A DNA stretch of 64,000 nt from Bacillus methanolicus MGA3 (GTDB lineage Bacteria; Bacillota; Bacilli; Bacillales; Cytobacillaceae), in contig NZ_CP007739.1 of NCBI RefSeq assembly GCF_000724485.1, forward strand, positions 790,843 to 854,842, given 5' to 3'. Numbering within the stretch: position 1 is the stretch's first letter; each line of letters starts with the position of its first letter. Below are positions 34,797 through 44,138 of this stretch, piece by piece. Under the pieces are notes generated by a model. That model did no database searches and was not told the DNA's origin. It saw nothing but the letters and a program-made list of their open reading frames with translations. Position numbers and translations under genes: made by a program.

Positions 34797-36086
34797 TTGG
34801 CAAGAAAAATCGGCTTTTATGCTGTTTTGGCATATGTGGTATATGGCTTGTTTTTTTATTGGTATTTGTTTTATTTTGCCGATACGAGTCTGCCGTTTGA
34901 ATATGAGGGTTCCAAGGCTGACCCGGCAACTTTTTTAAACGGACGGGAACTTATGTTAACGGAGGAGTATTCGAAAGTAAGGAATCTGCTTTTTTTTCTG
35001 TCCTCGCCTCTTGAATGGCTGTTCTACATTTTAATTTTAGTATTAGGCTTGTCAAAAGCTTTTAAGCGCTGGGCTTTACAGTCAACGAAAATTAAATTTG
35101 TCCAGACGGCCATCTATTTGTTTTGGCTATCTTTATTTGCTTTTATTGCAACTTTCCCGCTCAAGTTTATTAGCTATTCTTTGTCAAAAAGTTATCATAT
35201 ATCTGTTCAGACTTTCGCGTCTTGGATCAAGGATGAACTAATCGATTTTTGGATTAATTACGGCACTATGCTAATCATCGTAACGGTATTGTATTGGCTC
35301 ATTCATAAGAGCCCCAAAAGATGGTGGCTGTATTCGTGGCTTTTATCCGTTCCGTTTACTTTGTTTATGATGTATCTTCAACCTGTCATGATTGACCCGC
35401 TCTATAATGATTTTTATCCGTTAAAAAATAAAGCTCTTGAAACGAAGATTCTTTCCCTTGCAGATAAAGCAAATATCCCTGCGGAGCACGTATTCGAAGT
35501 TAATATGGCTAAAAAAACAACGGCCCTTAATGCTTATGTAACAGGAATTGGCTCCAATTCGAGGATAGTTCTTTGGGATACGACATTAAAGCGGCTGAAT
35601 GAAAAGCAAATATTATTTATTATGGCTCATGAAATGGGCCACTATGTGAAAAAGCACCTGTATTTTGGTATTGCCGGTTATTTGCTTCTTTCCTTGGCAG
35701 GGCTGTACATTGCTGCTAAAGCAATGAACTGGGCAATAGCACGATGGGGAAAAGATTTAAAAATTCCACATGTAAACGATATCACGTCGCTGCCGTTATT
35801 TTTAATGATTTTATCCATGTTGATGTTTGCATCCAGTCCACTATCCAACGTTGTGTCGCGCTATCAGGAAAACCAGGCGGATCAATACGCCATTAAAATG
35901 ACAAAAGATCCAGCCGATGCGATTAGCACTTTTCAGGAGTTAACGCGGGCAGGGCTTAGCCAAGTCAACCCTCCGCTTCTGGTAAAAATCTTCCGATATG
36001 ACCACCCAACGATGCTTGACCGTATTTCAACCATTGAAGACTATGAAATTCAGCAAAAAAGCAAATCAAATGGGGAAGGTCCTTAA
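34797..36086 (+). CDS. yhfN: M48-family zinc metalloprotease YhfN
   Basis: 429 residues, Ste24/CAAX-protease type. The zinc motif IMAHEMGHYVKKH is near residues 275-287, and the third ligand is in YQENQADQYAIKM. Six or more helices place it in the membrane. It starts with TTG at 34797 after AAAGGAGGGATTTTAG. B. subtilis YhfN has the same length and lies in the same yhf region. Confidence 0.92.
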   Translation: MARKIGFYAVLAYVVYGLFFYWYLFYFADTSLPFEYEGSKADPATFLNGRELMLTEEYSKVRNLLFFLSSPLEWLFYILILVLGLSKAFKRWALQSTKIKFVQTAIYLFWLSLFAFIATFPLKFISYSLSKSYHISVQTFASWIKDELIDFWINYGTMLIIVTVLYWLIHKSPKRWWLYSWLLSVPFTLFMMYLQPVMIDPLYNDFYPLKNKALETKILSLADKANIPAEHVFEVNMAKKTTALNAYVTGIGSNSRIVLWDTTLKRLNEKQILFIMAHEMGHYVKKHLYFGIAGYLLLSLAGLYIAAKAMNWAIARWGKDLKIPHVNDITSLPLFLMILSMLMFASSPLSNVVSRYQENQADQYAIKMTKDPADAISTFQELTRAGLSQVNPPLLVKIFRYDHPTMLDRISTIEDYEIQQKSKSNGEGP

Positions 36087-36103
36087 AAAGGCCTTCTTTT
36101 TTT
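36075..36103 (+). terminator. Terminator overlapping the yhfN stop
   Basis: GAAGGTCCTT and AAGGCCTTC pair around AAAA, followed by seven T; the stop codon lies within the loop. The next 170 bases to 36274 hold no supported gene. Confidence 0.8.
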
Positions 36104-36274
36104 AGTTTTTTTGGAAAAAAGATTTGCAAAAGAAGACACTAAAAATTAATATACTTGCGGAATGTGAGAAGAACTTTTCAGTGAGGTTATCGTTTAATTT
36201 AGAAGAAAGGCGCAAAGCAAGCCCCCTTCGGAAAATGGAGGGGGAAATTAATAAAAGTTCACTTAGAGCGGAAA

Positions 36275-36511
36275 TCAAGTACCGAAGCGTTTGTTTAACT
36301 CTTTTAATTGCTCGGACAATTGGAGGAATGCAGGACGGTCTCTGTTATCAATGGCCTCGTCAATAAGCTTTAACAGCTTTTCTTTTTCTGCCTGCAACAA
36401 TACTTCCGAAAGAAGCATTTCAATGTACAGGTCTTGAATAAACATTTCTTTCTCCTTTTTACGGTTCATTGCACCGAGTTTCATAAGTTCTGTGTAGGAC
36501 TTTTCGTTCAT
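36275..36511 (-). CDS. IDEAL-domain protein (YhzC-like)
   Basis: 78 residues, all helical. The C-terminal IDEAL motif region reads KLIDEAIDNRDRPAFLQLSE. The ATG at 36511 follows CAGAGGTGATTTTTC. In B. subtilis an IDEAL protein of the same size (YhzC) lies next to comK as here. Its role is unknown; the domain is also found in YpiB-type proteins. Confidence 0.85.
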   Translation of the reverse strand: MNEKSYTELMKLGAMNRKKEKEMFIQDLYIEMLLSEVLLQAEKEKLLKLIDEAIDNRDRPAFLQLSEQLKELNKRFGT

Positions 36512-36702
36512 GAAAAATCACCTCTGCTGCTTTTTAATATTATATGGAATAATTAAGATTTAATCAACGGAATTTTTTAAATTTTTAAATAAGTTATTCT
36601 TAGTGTTAAAATAATTAAAAAAATAAAAATATTTATAAAATATGTGAAAAAATTGGAAAATTTATGGTATGATATGGGAAAGACGTAAAAGGAGATGAAA
36701 AT

Positions 36703-37281
36703 ATGATCATGCCGAGGAAACCGCTTATAGAAGAATATGAAATTAATCCATGTACGATGATGATTATGCCCATCGAATATGGCAGCAAAATCTATTCGCG
36801 AATTTTTGAAATTGATGACGAATATATATCCCCTTTTAAGCCGATCGAGATTATTAAAAAGAGCTGCATTTATTTTGGGGCAAGCTATGAAGGGAGAAAA
36901 GAAGCGACTAAGAGACTGATAGGGATTACTCATAAAGTTCCAATAGCCATTTCCTCACATAATTTCATTAATTTTTTTCCAACGACTTCACCGAATAACC
37001 CCGCGTGCATGTGGATTTCATACGAACATGTTGTTTTTCATGAAAGAGCCGATTCCAAACACACAAACGTCACTTTTAGCAATAAAAATATTTATACACT
37101 TCCTGTTTCCTTCAATTCATTTGAAAACCAGCTATTAAGGACGGCGCTCCTTAAAACGAAAACGATGCAAAGAATGGAGGAGACTGAGAGAAAAGCGATG
37201 TATTATTTTCATGGACCGCGCTATTTGGAGTCGTCAGAGAGAAAAGGTGAATATGGCCGGTACATAAACCGCAAAAATTAA
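36703..37281 (+). CDS. comK: Competence transcription factor ComK
   Basis: 192 residues, exactly the B. subtilis length. Recognisable stretches are SCIYFGASYEGRKEATK, FFPTTSPNNPACMWISYEHV and LPVSFNSFENQLLRTALLKT. ComK activates DNA uptake genes by binding paired AAAA-N5-TTTT boxes. The ATG follows AAAAGGAGATGAAAAT. The 190-base upstream region is extremely AT-rich with a TATGAT at 36668, consistent with a self-activated promoter, but no clean pair of K-boxes could be fixed by eye. A hairpin at about 37291-37328 may separate it from yhjD. Confidence 0.93.
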   Translation: MIMPRKPLIEEYEINPCTMMIMPIEYGSKIYSRIFEIDDEYISPFKPIEIIKKSCIYFGASYEGRKEATKRLIGITHKVPIAISSHNFINFFPTTSPNNPACMWISYEHVVFHERADSKHTNVTFSNKNIYTLPVSFNSFENQLLRTALLKTKTMQRMEETERKAMYYFHGPRYLESSERKGEYGRYINRKN

Positions 37282-37312
37282 CTTTTTTCCGGCGCCTTGC
37301 CGTTTTGGAATG

Positions 37313-37744
37313 TTACGGCTTGAGGCGCTCCGCATTTGTGGATGACTGTCTAGGATCAACTCCTTCCATTTTGTTTTCATTTTTGAAAAAGTGGCGCTTG
37401 AATAAATAATATTCCATCAGTTCTTGCACTTTGTTCCGTATCCGCGGGTTAAAGTAGCTGTGATGCTCTTCATATCCTTTATATAAAAATATGTACATTG
37501 TAAAAGCATCATCCCGCTTTAATTGCTCAACTTTCAATCTGTTCTTTTTCATATACCGCTTAACCTCTGCCAGTTCTTTTTGAATGACCTTCATTGTTTC
37601 TTCAATTAATTCAATGTATGGTTTTCTTAATTTAAAAGGACTGTTTTCGACGATCGTAAGATCTCGGCTTAAAACAGTTAATACCATCGGTAAATAGATA
37701 GCCTGTTCCATCATATTTCGATCTTCCTCAGGAATTCTTGTCAT
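37313..37744 (-). CDS. yhjD: YhjD-like protein
   Basis: 143 residues, soluble, helical and basic (EVKRYMKKNRLKVEQLKRD). The ATG at 37744 is chosen because AAGGAG then lies 10 bases upstream; the ATG at 37753 would be one base from it. Position before the VTT gene and signal peptidase matches B. subtilis yhjD-yhjE-sipV. The function is unknown. A LexA-type box lies 30 bases upstream of the start. Confidence 0.75.
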   Translation of the reverse strand: MTRIPEEDRNMMEQAIYLPMVLTVLSRDLTIVENSPFKLRKPYIELIEETMKVIQKELAEVKRYMKKNRLKVEQLKRDDAFTMYIFLYKGYEEHHSYFNPRIRNKVQELMEYYLFKRHFFKNENKMEGVDPRQSSTNAERLKP

Positions 37745-37773
37745 AATCGCCATGCTCCTTACACCCTAAATAA

Positions 37774-37787
37774 AGAACGTATGTTCG
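37774..37787 (-). promoter_or_regulatory. LexA (DinR) box upstream of yhjD
   Basis: On the minus strand CGAACATACGTTCT fits the Bacillus LexA consensus CGAAC-N4-GTTC at every core position. It sits 30-43 bases upstream of the yhjD start codon, suggesting DNA-damage induction of yhjD. The rest of the 339-base interval to 38083 has no gene. Confidence 0.65.
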
Positions 37788-38083
37788 TATTAATATAGTA
37801 CTTAAAAAAATGTTCAAAAACAAGAGGAAATTTTTACAGTCAATTTTGTTTTCCAGAAAAAAATTTTGAATTTTTTTGAATCAAACGGCTGCATTATTTT
37901 TTGGATTATTTCAAACGATATGTATAATAGTAAACTGGGAAGAAAAACTGCATAATTGCGGTTTTTCTTTTTTAATGGTGGGATTATAATAATTACCAGC
38001 ATGATTAAAAGAAACTTTTTCAGCAAAAAAGAAGTCTTAATATAATGGGTCGGAATTACAAGAAAAATGGAAGGGTTTTAACG

Positions 38084-39019
38084 ATGAGATATGAAAGAAA
38101 GCAATATAAAAAGAAAAAGAAACGCAGATGGAGAAAGTTACTTCTTATCCTGCTATTATTGTCAGCAGGAGTGTTTGCTTATTCATATTTCCTATTTAAA
38201 GCAGGTATAACTCAATCCTTACAAAAGACTGGCACTGAAAAAGTGGATTATGAGTTCAATGGGAAAAAAGATAAGAATGGCTGGACAAATATTCTGTTGA
38301 TTGGGAGTGATAGCCGCGGAGAAAAACATTCACGGGCCGATACAATTATGATTGCCCATTATAATAAGGAAAAAGGTGAATATAAGCTGACATCTATCAT
38401 GAGGGATACGTATGTTGATATTCCGGGATATGGGAAAAATAAAATTAATGCAGCTTTTGCCTATGGAGGACCTGAACTGCTCCGGAAAACAATTAAAGAA
38501 AATTTTGACATTGATCTGCAATATTATTCAATTGTTGATTTTGAAGGTTTTGTCCAATTGATTGATGAAGCTTTCCCTGATGGGATAAAAGTAAATGTTG
38601 AAAAAAGAATGTCCGCGAATATTGGAGTGACACTTGAACCCGGTGTTCAAAAGCTTGACGGCAAACATTTGCTTGGTTATGTAAGATTCCGCCATGATGC
38701 GGTCGGAGATTTTGGACGGGTTAAACGCCAGCAGAAGGTTTTAAAAATCTTAGCAAAGGAATTGACAAGTCTTAAAACAATTCCTAAACTTCCAAAATTA
38801 GTCGGTGTGGTTTCACCTTACATTAATACAAACATGAAGCCGACGACAATACTGTTCATGGGCAAAGATTTTTTAAGTAAAAAGAATCGAGATTTCGAAA
38901 CTCTTCGTATACCGGTAGACGGTTCTTTTGAAAATCAACGAGTGAGCGATGCAGGAGATGTTTTAGTAATAAACCTAAAAGAAAACAGAGCCGCATTGAA
39001 AGAGTTTCTGAAAAAATAA
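38084..39019 (+). CDS. LytR-CpsA-Psr (LCP) family protein
   Basis: 311 residues. A very basic head (YKKKKKRRWRK) precedes one membrane helix, then the extracellular LCP domain with LIGSDSRGEKHSRADTIMI, RDTYVDIPGYGKNKINAAF and RFRHDAVGDFGRVKRQQ. LCP enzymes attach teichoic acids or other anionic polymers to peptidoglycan. The ATG at 38084 follows GGAAGGGTTTTAACG. This gene is absent from this position in B. subtilis as I recall it. Confidence 0.9.
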   Translation: MRYERKQYKKKKKRRWRKLLLILLLLSAGVFAYSYFLFKAGITQSLQKTGTEKVDYEFNGKKDKNGWTNILLIGSDSRGEKHSRADTIMIAHYNKEKGEYKLTSIMRDTYVDIPGYGKNKINAAFAYGGPELLRKTIKENFDIDLQYYSIVDFEGFVQLIDEAFPDGIKVNVEKRMSANIGVTLEPGVQKLDGKHLLGYVRFRHDAVGDFGRVKRQQKVLKILAKELTSLKTIPKLPKLVGVVSPYINTNMKPTTILFMGKDFLSKKNRDFETLRIPVDGSFENQRVSDAGDVLVINLKENRAALKEFLKK

Positions 39020-39129
39020 ACCTGAGCAGTCAGAGTTCTTATTTGCAAATAGAACGTGTAAAATAAAAAGAAGCGACAACAAACAAATTTGCAGAACAAA
39101 TAGTTCGATACTTAGCAAGGAGATTTTTA

Positions 39130-39741
39130 ATGGATTTTGATTTGTTACGAGAATGGTTCACACTAGATAAAATTTTAGAATTAATAAAAGAATATCGCGC
39201 ATTAGGACCGCTTCCAGGAATAATGCTCCCAATGCTTGAGGCTTTCTTGCCGTTTCTTCCTTTATTTGTGTTTGTCATGGCTAATGCAAATGCATTCGGA
39301 TTATGGTTTGGATTTTTATTTTCATGGATTGGTGCAGTAGGAGGTGCGTTGCTTGTTTTTTTGCTCGTACGAAAATATGGCCAGCAAAAGATCCTCCGTT
39401 TTTTGAAAAAGCATTCACATGTGAAAAAGCTGATGAACTGGGTTGAGCGTCATGGATTTGGACCGCTTTTCTTGATGCTTTGTTTCCCTTTTACGCCCTC
39501 AGCTATTGTCAATATCGTGGCAGGGCTATCTAGAGTCAGTATTGCGCAATACTTGCTGGCAGTTCTTACTAGCAAAATGGTAATGATTTTTACAATTAGT
39601 TTTATAGGGTATGATATCTCTTCGTTGATTCACCAGCCGATTAGAACGGCAGTTGTTATAGTTGTAATCTTTATTCTTTGGTACGCGGGCAAAAAAATCG
39701 AATTAAAAATGAATATGAGCGTTGAAAAAAAGAGAGCGTAA
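39130..39741 (+). CDS. yhjE: VTT-domain (TVP38/DedA-like) membrane protein YhjE
   Basis: 203 residues with five or six helices and the family motif CFPFTPSAIVNIVAGLS. TVP38/TMEM64-type proteins are thought to move lipids across or within membranes. The ATG follows CAAGGAGATTTTTA. In B. subtilis yhjE directly precedes the signal peptidase gene sipV, as here, 37 bases apart. Confidence 0.88.
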   Translation: MDFDLLREWFTLDKILELIKEYRALGPLPGIMLPMLEAFLPFLPLFVFVMANANAFGLWFGFLFSWIGAVGGALLVFLLVRKYGQQKILRFLKKHSHVKKLMNWVERHGFGPLFLMLCFPFTPSAIVNIVAGLSRVSIAQYLLAVLTSKMVMIFTISFIGYDISSLIHQPIRTAVVIVVIFILWYAGKKIELKMNMSVEKKRA

Positions 39742-39778
39742 TGAAATTAGTACGGACAAAAAGCACGGAGGAAATGAA

Positions 39779-40333
39779 ATGAAAGAAGATATAAAAAAAG
39801 AAGGTTTGGAATGGTTGAAAGCTTTTGTCATTGGAATAATTATATTTGCTTTTATTCGTACTTTTTTCTTTTCAAATTATATTGTGAAAGGTGAATCGAT
39901 GATGCCGACTCTTCAAGACGGCAACAAGCTAGTGGTAAATAAGATCGGTTACCAGTTTGGCAAGTTGCAGAGGTTTGATGTCATCGTGTTCCATGCAAAT
40001 AAGAAAGAGGATTTTGTTAAAAGAATTATCGGCCTCCCTGGAGATAAGATCGAATACCGCAATGATCAATTATACGTCAATGACAAAAAAATTGATGAGC
40101 CATATTTAGATATTTATCGAAAACAGATACCCGGGGGAAGATTAACTGGTGATTTCACGCTGAAAGAAATTACCGGCGAAGAAAAGGTGCCTCCAGGCAA
40201 GCTTTTTGTTCTCGGAGATAACCGCCTTGGCAGCTGGGACAGTCGCCAATTTGGATTTATCTCGGTCAATCAGGTCGTCGGAAAAGTGAATTTAAGGTAT
40301 TGGCCATTAAACGAAATTGATGTGTCTTTTTAA
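39779..40333 (+). CDS. sipV: Type I signal peptidase (SipV-like)
   Basis: 184 residues. One N-terminal membrane helix is followed by the catalytic serine in VKGESMMPTL (about residue 40) and the general-base lysine in VKRIIGLPGDKIEY (about residue 81); GDNRLGSWDSRQFG is box E. It removes signal peptides on the outer membrane face. The ATG at 39779 follows CACGGAGGAAATGA. The gene symbol is from position; length fits SipS/SipT as well. Confidence 0.93.
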   Translation: MKEDIKKEGLEWLKAFVIGIIIFAFIRTFFFSNYIVKGESMMPTLQDGNKLVVNKIGYQFGKLQRFDVIVFHANKKEDFVKRIIGLPGDKIEYRNDQLYVNDKKIDEPYLDIYRKQIPGGRLTGDFTLKEITGEEKVPPGKLFVLGDNRLGSWDSRQFGFISVNQVVGKVNLRYWPLNEIDVSF

Positions 40334-40345
40334 TGAGAGGGTCTG

Positions 40346-40378
40346 CCGCAGTTTTAACAACTGTGGTATTTTTTTTCT
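40346..40378 (+). terminator. Terminator after the signal peptidase gene
   Basis: CCGCAGTT pairs with AACTGTGG, followed by TATTTTTTTT. Confidence 0.85.
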
Positions 40379-40616
40379 TAATCCGCGTTTTCCAAAATGG
40401 TATGCTGAATTTCCAAGATTATATAAAATTTCCACAAAATTATTTTCGTTTTTTGCAAAATTGCATGATATTTTTCTAAAATTAACGTAAATTTTTCTAA
40501 AATTATGATATAATGCGCATTTTCTTATTTGGCCGAAACCTATGCAAAACTATAATTGCCTTCTGTGCTATTATTATTGAAAGAAGAATAAGTCCGTGGT
40601 AAAAGGGGGAAAGGGA

Positions 40617-43600
40617 ATGGCTGTAAGACTCATAACAGGGAGATCAGGAAGCGGCAAAACTGAATATTGTTTAAAGGAAATACGGGAGAAACTGCAGCAG
40701 AATCCGAAAGGAAACCCGATTATTTATCTCGTTCCTGAGCAGATGACATTTTTATCTGAATACAAACTTGTCACTACCCCTAATCTGGGCGGCATGATTC
40801 GTGCCCAAGTATTCAGTTTTACCCGTTTGGCCTGGAGAATTCTTCAGGAAACAGGCGGGATCAGCCGTTATCATCTAAACAGTGTTGGGATTAACATGCT
40901 CATCAGAAAAATTATTGAAGATCAGAAGGATGAGTTGAAAATCTTCCAACGGGCAGCTGATAAATCCGGATTTATCCAGCAAATGGAACAAATACTGACG
41001 GAATTTAAGCGATATTGTGTAACACCAGGAGAACTTTTGGAGAAACAATCCGCGTTTTGGCCGGATGAGGAACAAAATTACAAGGATCTAAAGGATAAGC
41101 TTCACGATCTTGAATTAATTTACAGCCGATTTGAGGATGAACTGTTTGGGAAATATGTAGATTCCGAGGATTACCTCAGGCTTCTTTCTGAAAAAATCGC
41201 TTCATCCAAGTATTTAAAAGAAGCAGATATTTATATCGATGGTTTTTACACTTACACCCCGCAGGAGTATATGATTATCGAAAAATTTATAAAGCATTGC
41301 AAGCGGGTTACGATTACTTTAACAAGTGACAAATTGTATAAAGAAAACGCTCCTGATGAGCTTCATCTTTTTAGATTGGCCGGTGAAACGAGCTTGACGA
41401 TTTATGAAATCATCAAAACAAATGGGATCGAATTAGAAGAAGTTCATCTTGAGGAGCAGCTGAGGTGGACAAACGCTTCATTGCGCCATTTAGAATCAGA
41501 ATTTGATACAAGGCCTGCCGTACCTTATCAGGGCACACCTGAGATTTCGATTTGCCAAGCGGTTAACAGGCGGGCGGAAATAGAAGGAGTTGCCCGAAAG
41601 ATCAAGTATTTAGTGAGAGAAAAAGGATACCGGTTCCGGGATATCGCGTTGTTGGTAAGGAATGGAAGTGATTATTACGATATTTTAGAGACAATTTTTG
41701 ATGATCATGAAATACCATATTTTATTGATCAGAAACGAACAATGTTGAACCATCCGCTCATTGAGTTAATACGCTCCAGTCTGGAAGTCATTAATGGCCA
41801 TTGGCGTTATGAACCGGTATTTCGCGCCATAAAAACAGAGCTAATGTTTCCTGTAAAATCCAATGTTTTTAAGTTGCGCCAGCAGATGGACAGGCTTGAA
41901 AATTACGTTCTCGCTTACGGAATTCAAGGAGATAAATGGACAAAAAAAGAGCGCTGGATCTACCGTAGAATAAGAGGGCTTGAGTTTGAAGCAGTTGCAA
42001 AGACCGATGCAGAAAAGAACATTGAACAAGAACTAAATGAGCTCAGGGCTATGGTAACTGCCCCGCTTCTTCGGATGGCCCGCCGTCTTAAAAAAGCTGA
42101 AACTGGAAGAGATTTATGCGAAGCTGTCTATTTATTTTTGGAAGAATTAGATATCCCCGCAAAACTTGAACAATGGAAGCTTGCTGCTGAAGTAAATGGC
42201 GAGCTAGTAAAAGCCCGGGAGCATGATCAAGCCTGGAACGCCGTAATGGAGTTGTTGGATCAGTTTGTTGAAATGCTTGGTGAGGAAAAAATTACACTTA
42301 AGCAGTTTGCATCTATTCTTGATGCCGGGATGGAGTCATTGCGATTTTCACTTGTTCCTCCTGCTATCGACCAAGTTTTAGTTGCAGATTTGGAGAGATC
42401 AAGGCTGTCAGATATTAAAGCAGCTTTTGTCATCGGTTTAAATGAAGGGGTTTTTCCTGCAAAAATGGGTGAGGAAGGAATTCTAGCTGACGAAGACCGT
42501 GAGATTTTGCTGTCAAAGGGATTGAAAATAGCGCCTGGAAGCCGTACGCGCCTTTTGGATGAAAACTTTCTCGCCTATAAAGCATTTGTTACTCCTTCCG
42601 AGCACCTTTATGTAAGTTATCCTTTGGCAAATGAAGAAGGGAAAGCATTGATGCCGTCTTCATATATTAAAAGAATAACGGATCTGTTTCCAAATGCACG
42701 CATGCATTTTTTTGTTGCCGATCCATCAGAGTTATCGGAAGAAGAGCAGCTTGAATTTATTTCAAATGAAACGACTGCCCTGTCTTATTTGACCGGACAA
42801 CTCCAACTGAAAAAACGCAATTATCCGGTTTATGATTTATGGTGGGATGTTTATAACTATTATATAAATAGTGACAGATTAAGGCCGGCTGCAATTAAAG
42901 CTCTGTCTGGCTTATTCTATGAAAACCGGACGAAAAAGTTATCAGAACAGGTAACTAAAAAATTATACGGAGATCATATTCAAGCAAGCGTGTCAAGGAT
43001 GGAGCTCTTTCACAGCTGTCCGTTCTCCCATTTTGCTCGACATGGTTTAAAACTGGCGGAACGGCAGGTATTTCGTCTTGAAGCACCTGATATCGGTAAA
43101 TTATTCCATGCTGCATTAAAGTATATCGCAGAAACAGTGACGCAAAAAAATTTGTCCTGGGCAAACATGACAAAGGATCAATGTGAAATTCTTGCGAGAG
43201 AAGCGGTTGAAAAACTGGCTCCCAAATTGCAAAATGAAATCCTGTTGAGTACAAATCGCCATCAATACATTAAAAGAAAACTTGAAAAAATTATTAGCAG
43301 GGCTTCGTTTGTATTAAGTGAACATGCAAAGGCAAGCGGTTTTTCCCCGATAGGCTTGGAAGTGGCTTTCGGTCCGAAGGAAAAACTGCCGCCTCTATCA
43401 TTCTCTTTAAAAAATGGAACGAAAATGGAATTGGTTGGCCGGATTGACCGGGTTGATAAAGCAGAAGACACGAGCGGCGTATTTTTAAGAGTTATAGATT
43501 ACAAGTCGAGCGAAAAAGATTTAAATATTGGGGAAGTTTACTACGGTCTTGCACTGCAAATGCTTACGTACCTTGATATTATCATTACTCATTCGGATAA

Positions 43601-44138
43601 TTTAATTGGTACGAAAGCAGACCCTGCGGGAGTCCTATATTTCCATGTTCATAATCCGATCATCCATTCTTCAAAAGTGCTGACACTTGATGAAATTGAA
43701 AAAGAGATTATGAAAAGCTTTCGAATGAAAGGGCTTCTTCTCGGGGAGCAAAATGTAATTCAATTAATGGACAAAACGCTGGAATCCGGAGACTCGCAAA
43801 TTGTCTCCGCCGGAATGAAAAAGGATGGAACGTTGAAAAAGTCTTCGAAAGTGGCGACAAGAGAAGAGTTCGAAGCATTAAGGCGTTATGTCCGGAAAAT
43901 GTATGAGAAAACAGGCAATGCCATTACAGAGGGAATAGTCGATCTTTCTCCTTATAAAATGAAGAACAAAACTCCGTGCACGTTTTGTCCGTATAAAGCG
44001 GTGTGCCAGTTCGATCAATCACTAGAAAGCAATGAGTTTCGTATTTTAACGCCATACAAAAAAGATGATGTTTTGGATTTAATTCGAAAGGAGGTAGATG
44101 ATCTTGACAAATTCGGTGATAATTCCGCCAAAGCCTGA
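40617..44138 (+). CDS. addB: ATP-dependent nuclease subunit AddB
   Basis: 1173 residues. Walker A GRSGSGKTEYC is at the N-terminus. The C-terminal RecB-type nuclease has LRVIDYKSSEKD. Four cysteines for the iron-sulphur cluster are visible: one in FHSCPFSHF and three in CTFCPYKAVC. AddAB processes double-strand breaks from DNA ends and acts at Chi sites. The ATG at 40617 follows AAAAGGGGGAAAGGGA. It overlaps addA. Confidence 0.97.
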   Translation: MAVRLITGRSGSGKTEYCLKEIREKLQQNPKGNPIIYLVPEQMTFLSEYKLVTTPNLGGMIRAQVFSFTRLAWRILQETGGISRYHLNSVGINMLIRKIIEDQKDELKIFQRAADKSGFIQQMEQILTEFKRYCVTPGELLEKQSAFWPDEEQNYKDLKDKLHDLELIYSRFEDELFGKYVDSEDYLRLLSEKIASSKYLKEADIYIDGFYTYTPQEYMIIEKFIKHCKRVTITLTSDKLYKENAPDELHLFRLAGETSLTIYEIIKTNGIELEEVHLEEQLRWTNASLRHLESEFDTRPAVPYQGTPEISICQAVNRRAEIEGVARKIKYLVREKGYRFRDIALLVRNGSDYYDILETIFDDHEIPYFIDQKRTMLNHPLIELIRSSLEVINGHWRYEPVFRAIKTELMFPVKSNVFKLRQQMDRLENYVLAYGIQGDKWTKKERWIYRRIRGLEFEAVAKTDAEKNIEQELNELRAMVTAPLLRMARRLKKAETGRDLCEAVYLFLEELDIPAKLEQWKLAAEVNGELVKAREHDQAWNAVMELLDQFVEMLGEEKITLKQFASILDAGMESLRFSLVPPAIDQVLVADLERSRLSDIKAAFVIGLNEGVFPAKMGEEGILADEDREILLSKGLKIAPGSRTRLLDENFLAYKAFVTPSEHLYVSYPLANEEGKALMPSSYIKRITDLFPNARMHFFVADPSELSEEEQLEFISNETTALSYLTGQLQLKKRNYPVYDLWWDVYNYYINSDRLRPAAIKALSGLFYENRTKKLSEQVTKKLYGDHIQASVSRMELFHSCPFSHFARHGLKLAERQVFRLEAPDIGKLFHAALKYIAETVTQKNLSWANMTKDQCEILAREAVEKLAPKLQNEILLSTNRHQYIKRKLEKIISRASFVLSEHAKASGFSPIGLEVAFGPKEKLPPLSFSLKNGTKMELVGRIDRVDKAEDTSGVFLRVIDYKSSEKDLNIGEVYYGLALQMLTYLDIIITHSDNLIGTKADPAGVLYFHVHNPIIHSSKVLTLDEIEKEIMKSFRMKGLLLGEQNVIQLMDKTLESGDSQIVSAGMKKDGTLKKSSKVATREEFEALRRYVRKMYEKTGNAITEGIVDLSPYKMKNKTPCTFCPYKAVCQFDQSLESNEFRILTPYKKDDVLDLIRKEVDDLDKFGDNSAKA

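Noticed and set aside
36124..36366. Plus-strand 80-codon frame after yhfN
   Set aside because: Overlaps the IDEAL-domain gene on the other strand, lacks a ribosome binding site and has no recognisable fold.
36577..36933. 118-codon minus-strand frame opposite comK
   Set aside because: Low-complexity product of AT-rich DNA, overlapping comK and its promoter.
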